NCBI RefSeq assembly: GCF_004209755.1
Contig: NZ_CP035913.1
Location: 7,316,001 to 7,380,000, forward strand
Reading direction: 5' to 3'
Source of the DNA: Pseudoduganella lutea
GTDB lineage: Bacteria; Pseudomonadota; Gammaproteobacteria; Burkholderiales; Burkholderiaceae_D
Length of the DNA: 64,000 bases
This document shows positions 54,491 to 62,055 of this stretch, piece by piece; position 1 is the first letter of the stretch, and the number at the start of each line of letters is the position of its first letter. Under the pieces are notes generated by a model. It searched no databases. It had not been told where the DNA came from and saw only the letters and a list, made by a program, of their open reading frames with translations. The translations under genes were made by a program, and so were the position numbers.

Positions 54491-54508
54491 TTATCCGTAT
54501 GTGCAACC
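54491..54508 (-). promoter_or_regulatory. Candidate phage promoter P7
   Basis: Coding strand GGTTGCACATACGGATAA. With P8 it shares a 26-bp near-identical block including GGAAGC-TCGGTTGCACAT upstream, the strongest conservation in the promoter set. It fires toward the primase-helicase gene through the UUCG terminator. Confidence 0.7.
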
Positions 54509-54516
54509 GATGCTTC

Positions 54517-54714
54517 CTAATTAGGAACCTTTACGACGTTGAGCGGATCAACGTAGCGGAGTTCACCTGGGTCGCGGTACTGGGCAGTTGCATCTACAGC
54601 CAGGCGTTTCGCTGTGATCTTGCGGATGGTCACCTTAACCAGGTCCACGTAGCCGACTCGCGGCACCACCACGGTGTCCCCTACGGCCAACTCTTGGCCC
54701 AGGAAGTCTTTCAC
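54517..54714 (-). CDS. Hypothetical SH3-like protein, 65 residues
   Basis: GTG start overlapping the upstream TGA (GTGA). VGDTVVVPRVGYVDLVKVTI and ITAKRLAVDA suggest a small beta-barrel, similar in style to the KOW-like domains at 48,502 and 62,715. It is the last gene before promoter P7. Function unknown. Confidence 0.65.
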   Translation of the reverse strand: MKDFLGQELAVGDTVVVPRVGYVDLVKVTIRKITAKRLAVDATAQYRDPGELRYVDPLNVVKVPN

Positions 54715-54842
54715 TTCTGTTCCACCAGGCGTGCCCGCAGGTCCAGGCGGAACATGCCGGCCCGCTTGGAGTCACGGCGGAGTTGCTTCATGGCCTCCCA
54801 CTGTTCGGCGGTCGGGCGGAGGTAGCGGTTCTGATCTTTCAT
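54711..54842 (-). CDS. Hypothetical protein, 43 residues
   Basis: A short, very basic helical product (MKDQNRYLRPTAEQWEAMKQ ... RAGMFRLDLRARLVEQK). The stop overlaps the next gene's GTG, and it starts 13 bp after the amidase stop, so it fits the operon. Function unknown. Confidence 0.6.
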   Translation of the reverse strand: MKDQNRYLRPTAEQWEAMKQLRRDSKRAGMFRLDLRARLVEQK

Positions 54843-54855
54843 GCGGGTGGTCCTT

Positions 54856-55314
54856 TCAGTTGGAGATGTTTTCAGCCTTCAGCCAGTCAGCCACGGAGAA
54901 ACTTGGGCAGGCTTTCGCCACCTTCGGAAAATCTCGGTGACCCTGGATGCGGGCCTTCGGGTACTTCAGTTTCAGTTCTGCCAGCAGGGCCTTCAGGGCA
55001 CCATACTGGTCTTCCGTGAAGTTGGCCTCGGCCTTCGTCACGTCCTTCTCGGAGACACCGCCGACCATGCAGATGCCCACGGAGACTGAGTTCCAGTTCT
55101 CCACATGGGCACCGATCTGGTCTACAGGGCGGCCCTCCTCCACGCGGCCATCACGGCGGATGACGAAGTGGTAGCCGATGCACTTGAAGCCACGCTGGCG
55201 GTGCATACGGTCGATCTCGGCAGCGCCGATGTCTTGGGACGGTCGGGTAGCGGCACAATGCACCGCCAAGTAGTCCGTCCGGGCACGGTTTTTCGTGCCT
55301 GCGTTGAATGTCAT
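54856..55314 (-). CDS. N-acetylmuramoyl-L-alanine amidase (T7 lysozyme gp3.5-like)
   Basis: 152 residues, one more than T7 lysozyme. Zinc ligands His19 (LAVHCAATRPS), His126 (QGHRDF) and Cys136 (KACPSF) and catalytic Tyr48 and Lys134 all have counterparts. In T7 this protein both cuts the cell wall and binds RNA polymerase to lower late transcription, and the phage polymerase here is of matching type. The ATG overlaps the endonuclease stop, which fixes the start. Confidence 0.94.
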   Translation of the reverse strand: MTFNAGTKNRARTDYLAVHCAATRPSQDIGAAEIDRMHRQRGFKCIGYHFVIRRDGRVEEGRPVDQIGAHVENWNSVSVGICMVGGVSEKDVTKAEANFTEDQYGALKALLAELKLKYPKARIQGHRDFPKVAKACPSFSVADWLKAENISN

Positions 55315-55745
55315 TGGGATTTCTTGGGCTCGTGCAGCCAGGCATCGGGGATGTCCTTGTCTGCGAAGATGAAGCCATTCTTTGCGCACCAGTCGGCGTA
55401 CGTGGTGGTGCTGCGCTTGTTGATCTTGGCCTTCGAGTTGGAGAAGACGAAGCGGATGTCCAGGTGGGGGTGCTGTGATTTCACGAGCAAGTGCTTCTGC
55501 CGATCTGCGGTCTCGAAGCGACCCTTGGACTCCACGATGATGCCGTTCTCCAGTACGAAGTCTGGGGTGTACGTGTGGGGCTTTGCGGGGGTGATGTACT
55601 GGATTTTCTGTTCCTCGTACGTGTACCCCACGCCTTTCAGCGTGAGGTTGCCGGCAATCTTCTCCTCCAGGCCGGACCGGAAGCCATACTTCAGGGCCAC
55701 CTGCCGGCTGGAGAGAGGAGCCTTAGAATTCTTCAGGGCCGGCAC
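55311..55745 (-). CDS. Endonuclease I, Holliday-junction resolvase (T7 gp3-like)
   Basis: 144 residues from GTG 55,745, preceded by AAGGA inside the SSB gene end. With that start Glu27, Asp62, Glu72 and Lys74 (RSGLEEK, YTPDF, VESKG) have exactly the T7 spacing of Glu20, Asp55, Glu65 and Lys67. It resolves branched DNA before packaging and helps break down host DNA. A longer frame exists upstream but adds unrelated arginine-rich sequence. Confidence 0.93.
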   Translation of the reverse strand: MPALKNSKAPLSSRQVALKYGFRSGLEEKIAGNLTLKGVGYTYEEQKIQYITPAKPHTYTPDFVLENGIIVESKGRFETADRQKHLLVKSQHPHLDIRFVFSNSKAKINKRSTTTYADWCAKNGFIFADKDIPDAWLHEPKKSQ

Positions 55746-56400
55746 TCTCGTCCTTGAACGGGGTATCGTCTTCGGCTGCCGAGTCGTCCGCCTCGAAGCC
55801 CTCTTCTTCACCGAAGCCGTAGGCACCGGCATCACGCTGACCGCCCGACACCAGGTCGATGATCTGGACTGCGTTCAGGCGCAGCTTCAGGCCGGCAGCG
55901 CCGGTACCTGGGATGAAGTACGGGGCCGCCTCGAACGAGACCTTGCCCTCGGTGCCGCCCCAGATGTCCGGAGCTTTCAGCATCGGCTTACCCTTGGCAT
56001 CGAACAGGGCCGGCTTGCGGGTCCACTTTTCCTTCTTCTGGTTCTCGCCGGAAGCGGCCATCGTGAACTTGAAGATCACGTTGCCGGTTTCTTCTTCGGT
56101 GTCCTTGTCGTATTCCGGGGTGTACAGGTCGTTGACCTTCAGTTCCTTCAGCTTCTTGCGCTGCTCTACCTTCAGTTCCTTGAACTTGCTTTCACCTTCA
56201 GCCACAGCGGCATCGAAGTGCGGCTGCAGCTTTGCGATCATCGGCTCGGCATCGGCTTGGCTCAGAATGAGCTGGACCTTGTACTCACCGTTCGGCTTCG
56301 GGAACTGCTCGTTGCCGTAATCGGGCTTGGTCAGCGCCGGATACTTGAAGGTGCCCTTCGGGGTCGTTGCTTTGAAGTTCTGGGGTTTCTTGTTTGCCAT
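55723..56400 (-). CDS. Single-stranded DNA-binding protein (T7 gp2.5-like)
   Basis: 225 residues (T7 gp2.5 has 232). After the OB-fold body ([37 protein letters not shown]) comes an acidic tail ending EEF. In T7 the acidic tail with its terminal Phe binds polymerase and helicase. The 22-nt overlap with endonuclease I implies coupling. Confidence 0.93.
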   Translation of the reverse strand: MANKKPQNFKATTPKGTFKYPALTKPDYGNEQFPKPNGEYKVQLILSQADAEPMIAKLQPHFDAAVAEGESKFKELKVEQRKKLKELKVNDLYTPEYDKDTEEETGNVIFKFTMAASGENQKKEKWTRKPALFDAKGKPMLKAPDIWGGTEGKVSFEAAPYFIPGTGAAGLKLRLNAVQIIDLVSGGQRDAGAYGFGEEEGFEADDSAAEDDTPFKDESAGPEEF

Positions 56401-56416
56401 ATTGTCTGGTGTGTGT

Positions 56417-56581
56417 TTAGGGGCGGTACTTCGATTCGAGGGCTTGAACGTCGTGGCCCTGGTTCATCAGCTCTACCGCCAGGTCCAGCGGGATCGTGTG
56501 ACCACGCTTGAACTGGTTGATGGCCCGCTTCAGTTCGGGGGAACGTTCTTCGTGTTGCTGCTGGTTGTCTCGGGTACTCAT
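56417..56581 (-). CDS. Hypothetical protein, 54 residues
   Basis: GAAGGA precedes the ATG, and the gene ends 16 bp before the SSB start. The product is a charged helix pair ([20 protein letters not shown] ... [20 protein letters not shown]). Its place just upstream of SSB corresponds to T7 gene 2 and neighbours, but no similarity to the host-polymerase inhibitor gp2 is evident. Confidence 0.6.
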   Translation of the reverse strand: MSTRDNQQQHEERSPELKRAINQFKRGHTIPLDLAVELMNQGHDVQALESKYRP

Positions 56582-56622
56582 TGGGGTGTCCTTCAGGGTT
56601 CAGCCGGGGAAGGTCGGCTCGG

Positions 56623-56640
56623 TTATCCGTATGTGCAACC
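56623..56640 (-). promoter_or_regulatory. Candidate phage promoter P8
   Basis: Coding strand GGTTGCACATACGGATAA, identical to P7 over 18 bases. It lies about 40 bp upstream of the 54-residue gene and would drive the SSB-endonuclease-amidase unit. Confidence 0.7.
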
Positions 56641-56679
56641 GACGCTTCCCCGAACGTGATGATTGCAGATTCGGAAGCG

Positions 56680-56892
56680 TTAAAGCTGCTGATCCCACAT
56701 GTAGATTGCCGTGTCTCCTCTCCGGTGGGGGAGCACGTAAGTATGGTGGCGCACTGCGATCTCCATGTAGGGAATGCGCTCCTCGAATCGCGGCTGCACC
56801 TGCGGGAACTCCGGGACCTGCAGGTAAGGCGGTGCGTCCCTCAAGACTCGTTTGGTTAAATCCTCAGGGCCGCCGATGAAGTATGCGTACAT
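56680..56892 (-). CDS. Hypothetical protein, 70 residues
   Basis: ATG 56,892 follows AGGAA within the transcribed part of promoter P3; an upstream in-frame start would precede the promoter. The sequence is aromatic and basic (MYAYFIGGPEDLTKRVLRDA, EIAVRHHTYVLP). First gene after RNA polymerase; function unknown. Confidence 0.65.
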   Translation of the reverse strand: MYAYFIGGPEDLTKRVLRDAPPYLQVPEFPQVQPRFEERIPYMEIAVRHHTYVLPHRRGDTAIYMWDQQL

Positions 56893-56900
56893 ATCAATTG

Positions 56901-56914
56901 TTCCTATTGTGGAA
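56901..56914 (-). promoter_or_regulatory. Candidate phage promoter P3
   Basis: Coding strand TTCCACAATAGGAA, just after the RNA polymerase stop codon, the classical place of the first phage-polymerase promoters in T7-like genomes. Confidence 0.6.
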
Positions 56915-56917
56915 GGG

Positions 56918-59464
56918 TTAGGCAAAGCAAAAGCGGCTGTCGGCCACCGCTGCGAGTTCCAAGGTGCCGGACTCAGGGAGCGCCTTCAGTTTCTTCTTCT
57001 GTTTCTCACTGAGCTGGACCAGCAGCTCGTCCCTGAAGCTCCCCAAGACGTCCACCTCGGTGTACATCTCGATGAAGCTCTCGCGGACCACGCGGTACAG
57101 CGTTTCGGTTTCCCCTGCAGTGGTCCCGAACGAATCGTGGATCATCGCAAAGGAGTGAATGCCGGCCTGCTTCGCGCGGTGGACGGTGAGCATCAGGTGG
57201 GATGCGTCACACGAGTGGACGAAGTTGGGGCTGATCCCTTGGGATTGCTTCCGGCTGTCCAAGCCTTCCTTCTCCTGGTTCATCAGCAGGAAGAGGATGG
57301 AGCCGTTGATAGCGGTCTTCACCCTCCTCGGCTCCAGGGCCGGGTAGGCTTGCATGACAGGGAAACCAACAGGGGTCGTCCAGCGCACCGGGAGTCCCTC
57401 CTTCGCGGCTAGGCTCGCGGCATCTTGCAGCCACGCCATCGCCTCGCCAGCTTTCACGAGGACCTGGTTCACCGCGCCCCAGATGAGGTGGGCCATGTAG
57501 ACCGCAGCGGAGAACCCATCGCCACTGAAGGGGAACCGGGAGGCATCCACGGAACCATCGGGCAGCGTAGCGGAGCGCTTCGCCGGCCACAGGATGTCTT
57601 CCATGAGCTGTTCCTTGAACCCGTACTCCTTCGAGCCGTAGGCCAGGGTCATGACGGACCGCTTGGTAGTCTTGCGGGTGATCCCGAAGGCCAACCACTG
57701 GGACGCCAGGGCCTTGGTGCCGGCCACGACGTAAGCGCGACCCTCGTCGCTGTGCTTGAGGGTGTCCTCGGTGCCCTTGGTGGAGTCTTCCTTGACCCAC
57801 ACGGATACCAGGTCAGCTACTTGGCGGTAGACATCGGCCGGCAAGTCCTGCGGGACCAGGTTTACAGCTGCTCCCCCTTTTTCATCTCGGAGCATGGCAC
57901 TGAAGTGTTGGATGCCAGAGCAACTACCGTCCATAGCCACGGGTATCTTGGAGACGAATGACTCTCCCACAGCGACGTACCCGGACCACTCAAGCGCAAA
58001 CGCGAGGAACTGCCAAGGTTTGTCGATCTCCACGCCGTCAATTGAGGACGCCCATCCACGGTTCTCGAAAGGATCGTGGGCAATTCGTAAGATTTCTTCT
58101 TCATTTTTCAGTATCCAGTGAACACGATCTTCAAGGCTGGCTTTATCAAAGCCCGCCACGTTTGCTCCATGTACGGCCAACCACTTCCAGCCCTCCTCGC
58201 CCAGCGGTTTCCCGTTAGCGAACCGGAGGAGCCCCTTCTGGTAGTCGGGACCCTGCGGGTTGATGTGCGGGACAGCGTAGATGCGGCCACGGAAGTCGAG
58301 CTGGTACGGGAAGAAAATCTTCCGGTACTGCTCATAGCGGCCGGCGATGTCCACGGTCATTCCCAGGCTGATCCTGCTGCCCATCAGGGAGAGGTTCTCC
58401 TGGTGGACCTTGAAGGCCGCCTTCCGGTACTCCGCGAGGGCATCCGGGTTCGTGTCGATGTCGTGAGGCTTCACGGGCAGCTCCATGCCTTCCCGTGGGG
58501 GCATCCCCGCGATGATCGTGCCGTTGTCCCAGAAGGTCTTCATGACCTCCAAGATTTTGCTGTTGATCTGCCAGGCCGTCCGCTGGATGGCGTTCAGGGC
58601 ATCGTAGACGATGGGCATATCGGTGGAGACCAGCTCCTCCAGGTAGGCCCGGTTCTTCGTCTTCACCATCACGAGGGGCTTGATGTCGGAGGACAGGTAG
58701 CCGCCATCGTAGGGCGTGGTCCAGTCGCGGGGCTGCACTACCATCGGCTCGTACACCGGACGCAGGAGGGAGGTCGCATCGTTCTTCTTCGTGATCCACT
58801 CCAAGGTGCTGGGCAGTGGCTTCACGTACTTCAGGGCCTTGTCAGTGCCCTCGCCGTTCGTGCCGATCTCGATCAGGCCGATGGATGCCTGCAGGATGTC
58901 CAGCAGCTTGACGCCCACATGGAGGCGATCCGTGCGGGACCAGCCTTCCCACTCATCGTGGTTGTCGGCCAGGCGGGTGGCGTAGATGTGCTTGTAGCGT
59001 GCCGAGGTGCGTTGCTTCGCGCCCTTGACGATCTTGTCGTAGAGCTTGCGCTCCTCTTCGCGGATGTTGGCGAACCGGACCTCATCCTCGATTGCAGTGC
59101 CGATGGCCACGGCCACGAACTGGACCGTGCGTGGCGTAGACAGCCCACTGAGCACATGCTTCAGTGCGAGGAATGCCAAGACCTTCGCGTCCGTATTACC
59201 GATCAGCTTGTAGGCCGACGAATTGCGCAGACCACTCGCGCCCTCCTTCGCTGCGACCTGCCAAGCCGTGATGGCATCGGCCAGCTTGGTGATGCGACCT
59301 GCCAGGATGGTCCGACCATAAGCGGTCTGGTCTTCACGGTTACCTTCAGTTGCCCTGGAGGTGTTCCTCAGGAACCTGTCAGCACCGCGTTGAGTCATCT
59401 CTTCCTCCAGGCGCAGTTGCACTTGGATCAGGTCTTCAGGCTCTTTGATGTCTTGGGTGGTCAT
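56918..59464 (-). CDS. T7-type single-subunit DNA-directed RNA polymerase
   Basis: 848 residues (T7 has 883). All catalytic blocks are present: MDGSCSGIQHFSAM (Asp512, T7 Asp537), KRSVMTLAYGS (Lys601 and Tyr609, T7 Lys631 and Tyr639) and MIHDSFGT (Asp777, T7 Asp812). It ends FCFA, resembling the FAFA foot of T7. It transcribes phage middle and late genes from its own promoters, whose likely sites are listed here (P1-P9). Its presence in an integrated genome means leaky expression would be harmful, so tight control is expected. No clear ribosome-binding site precedes the ATG. Confidence 0.97.
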   Translation of the reverse strand: MTTQDIKEPEDLIQVQLRLEEEMTQRGADRFLRNTSRATEGNREDQTAYGRTILAGRITKLADAITAWQVAAKEGASGLRNSSAYKLIGNTDAKVLAFLALKHVLSGLSTPRTVQFVAVAIGTAIEDEVRFANIREEERKLYDKIVKGAKQRTSARYKHIYATRLADNHDEWEGWSRTDRLHVGVKLLDILQASIGLIEIGTNGEGTDKALKYVKPLPSTLEWITKKNDATSLLRPVYEPMVVQPRDWTTPYDGGYLSSDIKPLVMVKTKNRAYLEELVSTDMPIVYDALNAIQRTAWQINSKILEVMKTFWDNGTIIAGMPPREGMELPVKPHDIDTNPDALAEYRKAAFKVHQENLSLMGSRISLGMTVDIAGRYEQYRKIFFPYQLDFRGRIYAVPHINPQGPDYQKGLLRFANGKPLGEEGWKWLAVHGANVAGFDKASLEDRVHWILKNEEEILRIAHDPFENRGWASSIDGVEIDKPWQFLAFALEWSGYVAVGESFVSKIPVAMDGSCSGIQHFSAMLRDEKGGAAVNLVPQDLPADVYRQVADLVSVWVKEDSTKGTEDTLKHSDEGRAYVVAGTKALASQWLAFGITRKTTKRSVMTLAYGSKEYGFKEQLMEDILWPAKRSATLPDGSVDASRFPFSGDGFSAAVYMAHLIWGAVNQVLVKAGEAMAWLQDAASLAAKEGLPVRWTTPVGFPVMQAYPALEPRRVKTAINGSILFLLMNQEKEGLDSRKQSQGISPNFVHSCDASHLMLTVHRAKQAGIHSFAMIHDSFGTTAGETETLYRVVRESFIEMYTEVDVLGSFRDELLVQLSEKQKKKLKALPESGTLELAAVADSRFCFA

Positions 59465-59560
59465 GTTCGTTCGCTTATAGAGAATCGTTAGATGTAATCT
59501 CTAAGATGTTTATTTATTAGAGATGTTTATTGAAGATGTAACCTTCAGGGTCACCTTCAG

Positions 59561-59578
59561 TTATCCTTATGTGCAACC
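59561..59578 (-). promoter_or_regulatory. Candidate phage promoter P9 upstream of the RNA polymerase gene
   Basis: Coding strand GGTTGCACATAAGGATAA, one base different from P7 and P8. It lies about 97 bp before the RNA polymerase start, after an AT-rich leader, so the polymerase may amplify its own gene, unlike T7 where gene 1 is read by host polymerase. Confidence 0.6.
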
Positions 59579-59668
59579 TATCAAGGAACAGTTGAACATT
59601 AGGAAACGTAAGGGCAAAACAAAAGAGGAACCTCTCGGCCCTCTTGCGGGTACTGCGTGTGCTATGTG

Positions 59669-59854
59669 CTACCTACCGAACAAACCCTTCTTGGCAGGAC
59701 CATCCACCCTCTGCTCGATGGCCTCCAACTTCTGGAGCACGGTGTCGAGCCGAAGCTGAATGGTGGTCAACGTCCGTTCGTTTTCGATGGCCTGCGCCGT
59801 GAGATTCGATATCTCCGCTGCCATTTCGTTGATGAGCTGTTCGTCAGGTGCCAT
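59669..59854 (-). CDS. Coiled-coil protein, 61 residues
   Basis: Residues about 5-50 (LINEMAAEISNLTAQAIENE, VLQKLEAIEQRVDG) form a continuous coiled coil. It lies 15 bp after the 69-residue gene in the early operon, directly before RNA polymerase. Weak ribosome-binding site. Function unknown. Confidence 0.6.
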   Translation of the reverse strand: MAPDEQLINEMAAEISNLTAQAIENERTLTTIQLRLDTVLQKLEAIEQRVDGPAKKGLFGR

Positions 59855-59869
59855 CGCAAACTTTAAGTA

Positions 59870-60079
59870 CTATGGGAATGCCGAAAGAATACCATACAGC
59901 TCCGCCATGAACTTGCTCCGAGCTTCGATGACCTTCTCTGCAGCTTCCTTGGGAAGACCTTCAAAAATGTCCCGGTTGGCATCGGAAACGTCAACCGTGC
60001 CGTCCCCTCTCGTTCCAAAGATGATCCAGTGACCACCCGTGGCCTCATCCACATATTTTTCACGCATGGGTATCTTCAT
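59870..60079 (-). CDS. Hypothetical protein, 69 residues
   Basis: GGAGG precedes the ATG, and the start overlaps the end of the second integrase gene by 20 bp. The sequence (YVDEATGGHWIIFGTRGDGT, then DVSDANRDIFEGLPKEAAEK) looks like a small alpha/beta domain. The position might suit an excisionase-like partner of the integrase, but there is no signature. Confidence 0.6.
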   Translation of the reverse strand: MKIPMREKYVDEATGGHWIIFGTRGDGTVDVSDANRDIFEGLPKEAAEKVIEARSKFMAELYGILSAFP

Positions 60080-61118
60080 GTGTCCTCCAGTTATTTGTTA
60101 ATGTAGGTGGAATGTATGCCTGCTCCAGGGCCTCCTTGCCCATCAACAGGCTGTTCGGCGCCAGGTGGGCATACCGAAGCGTGGTCTCGATTTTCTTGTG
60201 TCCCATCCACTTCTGGACCATCGCCAGCGGCACCCCACGCTGTACCAGCCGGCTCGCGCAGGTGTGGCGGAGCATGTGGACAACGAACTGGGGATCATCG
60301 GTGAGCTTCAGGTGTTCCCTGAGGGCTTCCCATTGCGCCCTCAGCGCGTAAACGGAAAGCGGGCTGAAGGTGAACGGGAGGTGTGCCCTGCGGGTGAGCA
60401 CTTCGGTGACTCGCCTGGTAGCCGGTACTGCCCTCGCCTCGTCCGTCTTGGTCTGCCCTGCGTGCAGGTGCAGGAGACCATTCGAGAAGTCTGCCGGCCG
60501 GAAGCCCAGCATCTCACCACGGCGGAAGCCGGTATCGATCGCCACCATGATGAAGTCGCGGAGGTCGGCCAGGCCCAGGTGCTCGCAGGCTGCCAGGACT
60601 CGAACCTCTTCCGCCTCGTCCAGCCACCGGAGGCGATGCTTGGCCTCCTTGCGGAATGGCGGATTAGGGAAGTCCTCGATCCAGCCCTGCTCCTGCGCGG
60701 TCTTGAACATCATCCGCAGGCAGGAGCCCTTCTTGTTTACAGTGGAGCCGGCATTGCCCTGGTCCTCAAACTCGAAGACCATCTCGTTGACCATCTCCAT
60801 CGTGATGCTGGTCAGCGGGGTGTCCCTCCCGAGGAATTCCAAGACAGCGTTTGAGTTGATCTTATGAGTCACCTCGGCTGCCGTACCGCGCCAATGCAGG
60901 CGCATCGTGAGGTCGTAAGCCTCGCCCAAAGTTTTCCCCTCGTGGGGCTTCTTGCTGACCTGGAGGGGCACTTTGGTGGCACCTTCGGTCTTCCTGCGTT
61001 TGATCTCGTCCAGCTCTGCCTGCTGCGCTTCCAGCTCGTCCTGGAACATCTTCCGGTAGCGGTTTTCTCCGGAACCCACGGTCACCTGGAAACTTCCACC
61101 TCGCGGTTTGATCGGCAT
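60060..61118 (-). CDS. Second phage tyrosine recombinase/integrase, in the early operon
   Basis: 352 residues. The arm-binding start (MPIKPRGGSFQVTVGSGENR) and a SAM-like core-binding domain are followed by a catalytic domain with DTGFRRGEMLGFRPAD (Arg), GQTKTDEARAVP (Lys), HMLRHTCASRLVQ (His-x-x-Arg) and WMGHKKIETTLRYAHL (His and Tyr). All catalytic residues are present. It is cotranscribed with the MarR-like gene and, by position, with RNA polymerase, so it should be made on induction and might act in excision or multimer resolution. Confidence 0.92.
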   Translation of the reverse strand: MPIKPRGGSFQVTVGSGENRYRKMFQDELEAQQAELDEIKRRKTEGATKVPLQVSKKPHEGKTLGEAYDLTMRLHWRGTAAEVTHKINSNAVLEFLGRDTPLTSITMEMVNEMVFEFEDQGNAGSTVNKKGSCLRMMFKTAQEQGWIEDFPNPPFRKEAKHRLRWLDEAEEVRVLAACEHLGLADLRDFIMVAIDTGFRRGEMLGFRPADFSNGLLHLHAGQTKTDEARAVPATRRVTEVLTRRAHLPFTFSPLSVYALRAQWEALREHLKLTDDPQFVVHMLRHTCASRLVQRGVPLAMVQKWMGHKKIETTLRYAHLAPNSLLMGKEALEQAYIPPTLTNNWRTHEDTHA

Positions 61119-61119
61119 T

Positions 61120-61449
61120 TCATAGTCCTTGTAGTTTGGCGATTACTTCGCGGCCTTTCGCGGTCAGTGAGATCGTCTTCCTGCGGCGTTCCATCGGGTC
61201 CTCAACGGAGACCACGAGGCCCAGGCCCTTCTTCTCACCCGTACCAGGTTTGCCAAAGAGGGCGACATAGCGGGAAACTGAAGCCATCCCCATGTCTACC
61301 TTCTCGGCAACCTCTTTCACCGAAATGCCATCGTTTTGTGCAATGACGAGGAAACTCATCGCCATCGGCATGTTCATATCTGGGTCAAGCTTCCTGAACG
61401 TTTCCAGGACCGCCATCAGGCTGTCTAGGCTTCGAACTCCTTGTTGCAT
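61120..61449 (-). CDS. MarR-like winged-helix transcriptional regulator
   Basis: 109 residues. AMSFLVIAQNDGISVKEVAE, MGMASVSRYVALFG (recognition helix) and ISLTAKGREVIAKLQ form a winged helix ending like MarR proteins. It is the only phage-encoded repressor-type protein I recognise, sits directly before integrase 2 (1 bp apart) and may set its own operon's level. Confidence 0.8.
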   Translation of the reverse strand: MQQGVRSLDSLMAVLETFRKLDPDMNMPMAMSFLVIAQNDGISVKEVAEKVDMGMASVSRYVALFGKPGTGEKKGLGLVVSVEDPMERRRKTISLTAKGREVIAKLQGL

Positions 61450-61595
61450 TTACTGCCTCCTTGTCGATTCCACGTGATGTGGACTGTTCCGAACCAGAGA
61501 TGGTTCTCGTCCGGCGAATTGTACCAGTCAAGGAATTGTTTGGAAAGGGGAACGATCTCGACGTAGCATTCCCAGCCGGCGAACTTGATGAACAT
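61425..61595 (-). CDS. Hypothetical protein, 56 residues
   Basis: AAGGAAAA precedes ATG 61,595. The sequence (MFIKFAGWECYVEIVPLSKQ, ENHLWFGTVHITWNRQGG) is compact and aromatic. It overlaps the MarR-like gene by 25 bp and is the first gene after the LexA-controlled early promoter. Confidence 0.65.
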   Translation of the reverse strand: MFIKFAGWECYVEIVPLSKQFLDWYNSPDENHLWFGTVHITWNRQGGSKCNKEFEA

Positions 61596-61725
61596 GTGGT
61601 TTTTCCTTAGTTTGTGGTCAGAATCCAGACCAGATGCGTAAGTATACTTCTCGGAACAGTTCATTCCGGGAAGAAACACCCCGATTTCTGGAATTTCTCT
61701 GTTTTTATTGTTGTTTACCTGCGAC

Positions 61726-61973
61726 TTTTCATAGGTGTTTACGGGATGGCAACGAGTCCAGGCTTGTTCGCTGCTTTACCGTGTGTTAGGGGGGGGCCTA
61801 CATGTTGCAGCCCATTACGATAGTACATGAGGAGTTGTTTGGCTGAAGCACGCTGGGTACATGCTCGGTACACTCAGGAGCCCTCATAGAAGGCTCCTTG
61901 GTTTACCTCCCTGCGAGGGTGCAGGGAATTTGCCGGGGTACTGCGGAATGTTGCTGGTTTTCATAGGTGTTTG
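61726..61973. repeat. Leader with direct repeat TTTTCATAGGTGTTT and two stem-loops
   Basis: TTTTCATAGGTGTTT occurs at 61,726-61,740 and 61,959-61,973. Between them are AGGAGCC/GGCTCCT (61,877-61,899) and CCCTGC/GCAGGG (about 61,911-61,928) hairpins. No gene is evident in this 460-bp stretch. It forms the long 5' leader of the LexA-box promoter and could hold attenuators. Confidence 0.5.
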
Positions 61974-61982
61974 CAGTGAAGT

Positions 61983-62025
61983 ACTGTATGTACGTACAGT
62001 ATCATTACTGCCACACTATATCAAG
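61983..62025 (-). promoter_or_regulatory. Early sigma70-type promoter overlapped by a LexA box
   Basis: Coding strand -35 TTGATA (62,020-62,025), 17-bp spacer and extended -10 TGATACTGT (-10 hexamer at 61,997-62,002). The -10 lies inside TACTGTATGTACGTACAGTA (61,983-62,002), which contains CTGT-N8-ACAG, the LexA consensus of beta- and gammaproteobacteria. It would transcribe the MarR-integrase-RNA polymerase operon when LexA is cleaved. Confidence 0.7.
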
Positions 62026-62048
62026 TGCTTATGTTGCGGTTAAGCACT
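62025..62048. terminator. Inverted repeat after the 219-residue gene
   Basis: AGTGCTTA and TAAGCACT pair perfectly around an 8-nt loop, 8 bp beyond the stop at 62,056, and touch the -35 of the early promoter. There is no U tract; it may insulate that promoter or be a second operator. Confidence 0.4.
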
Positions 62049-62055
62049 TGCTTAA

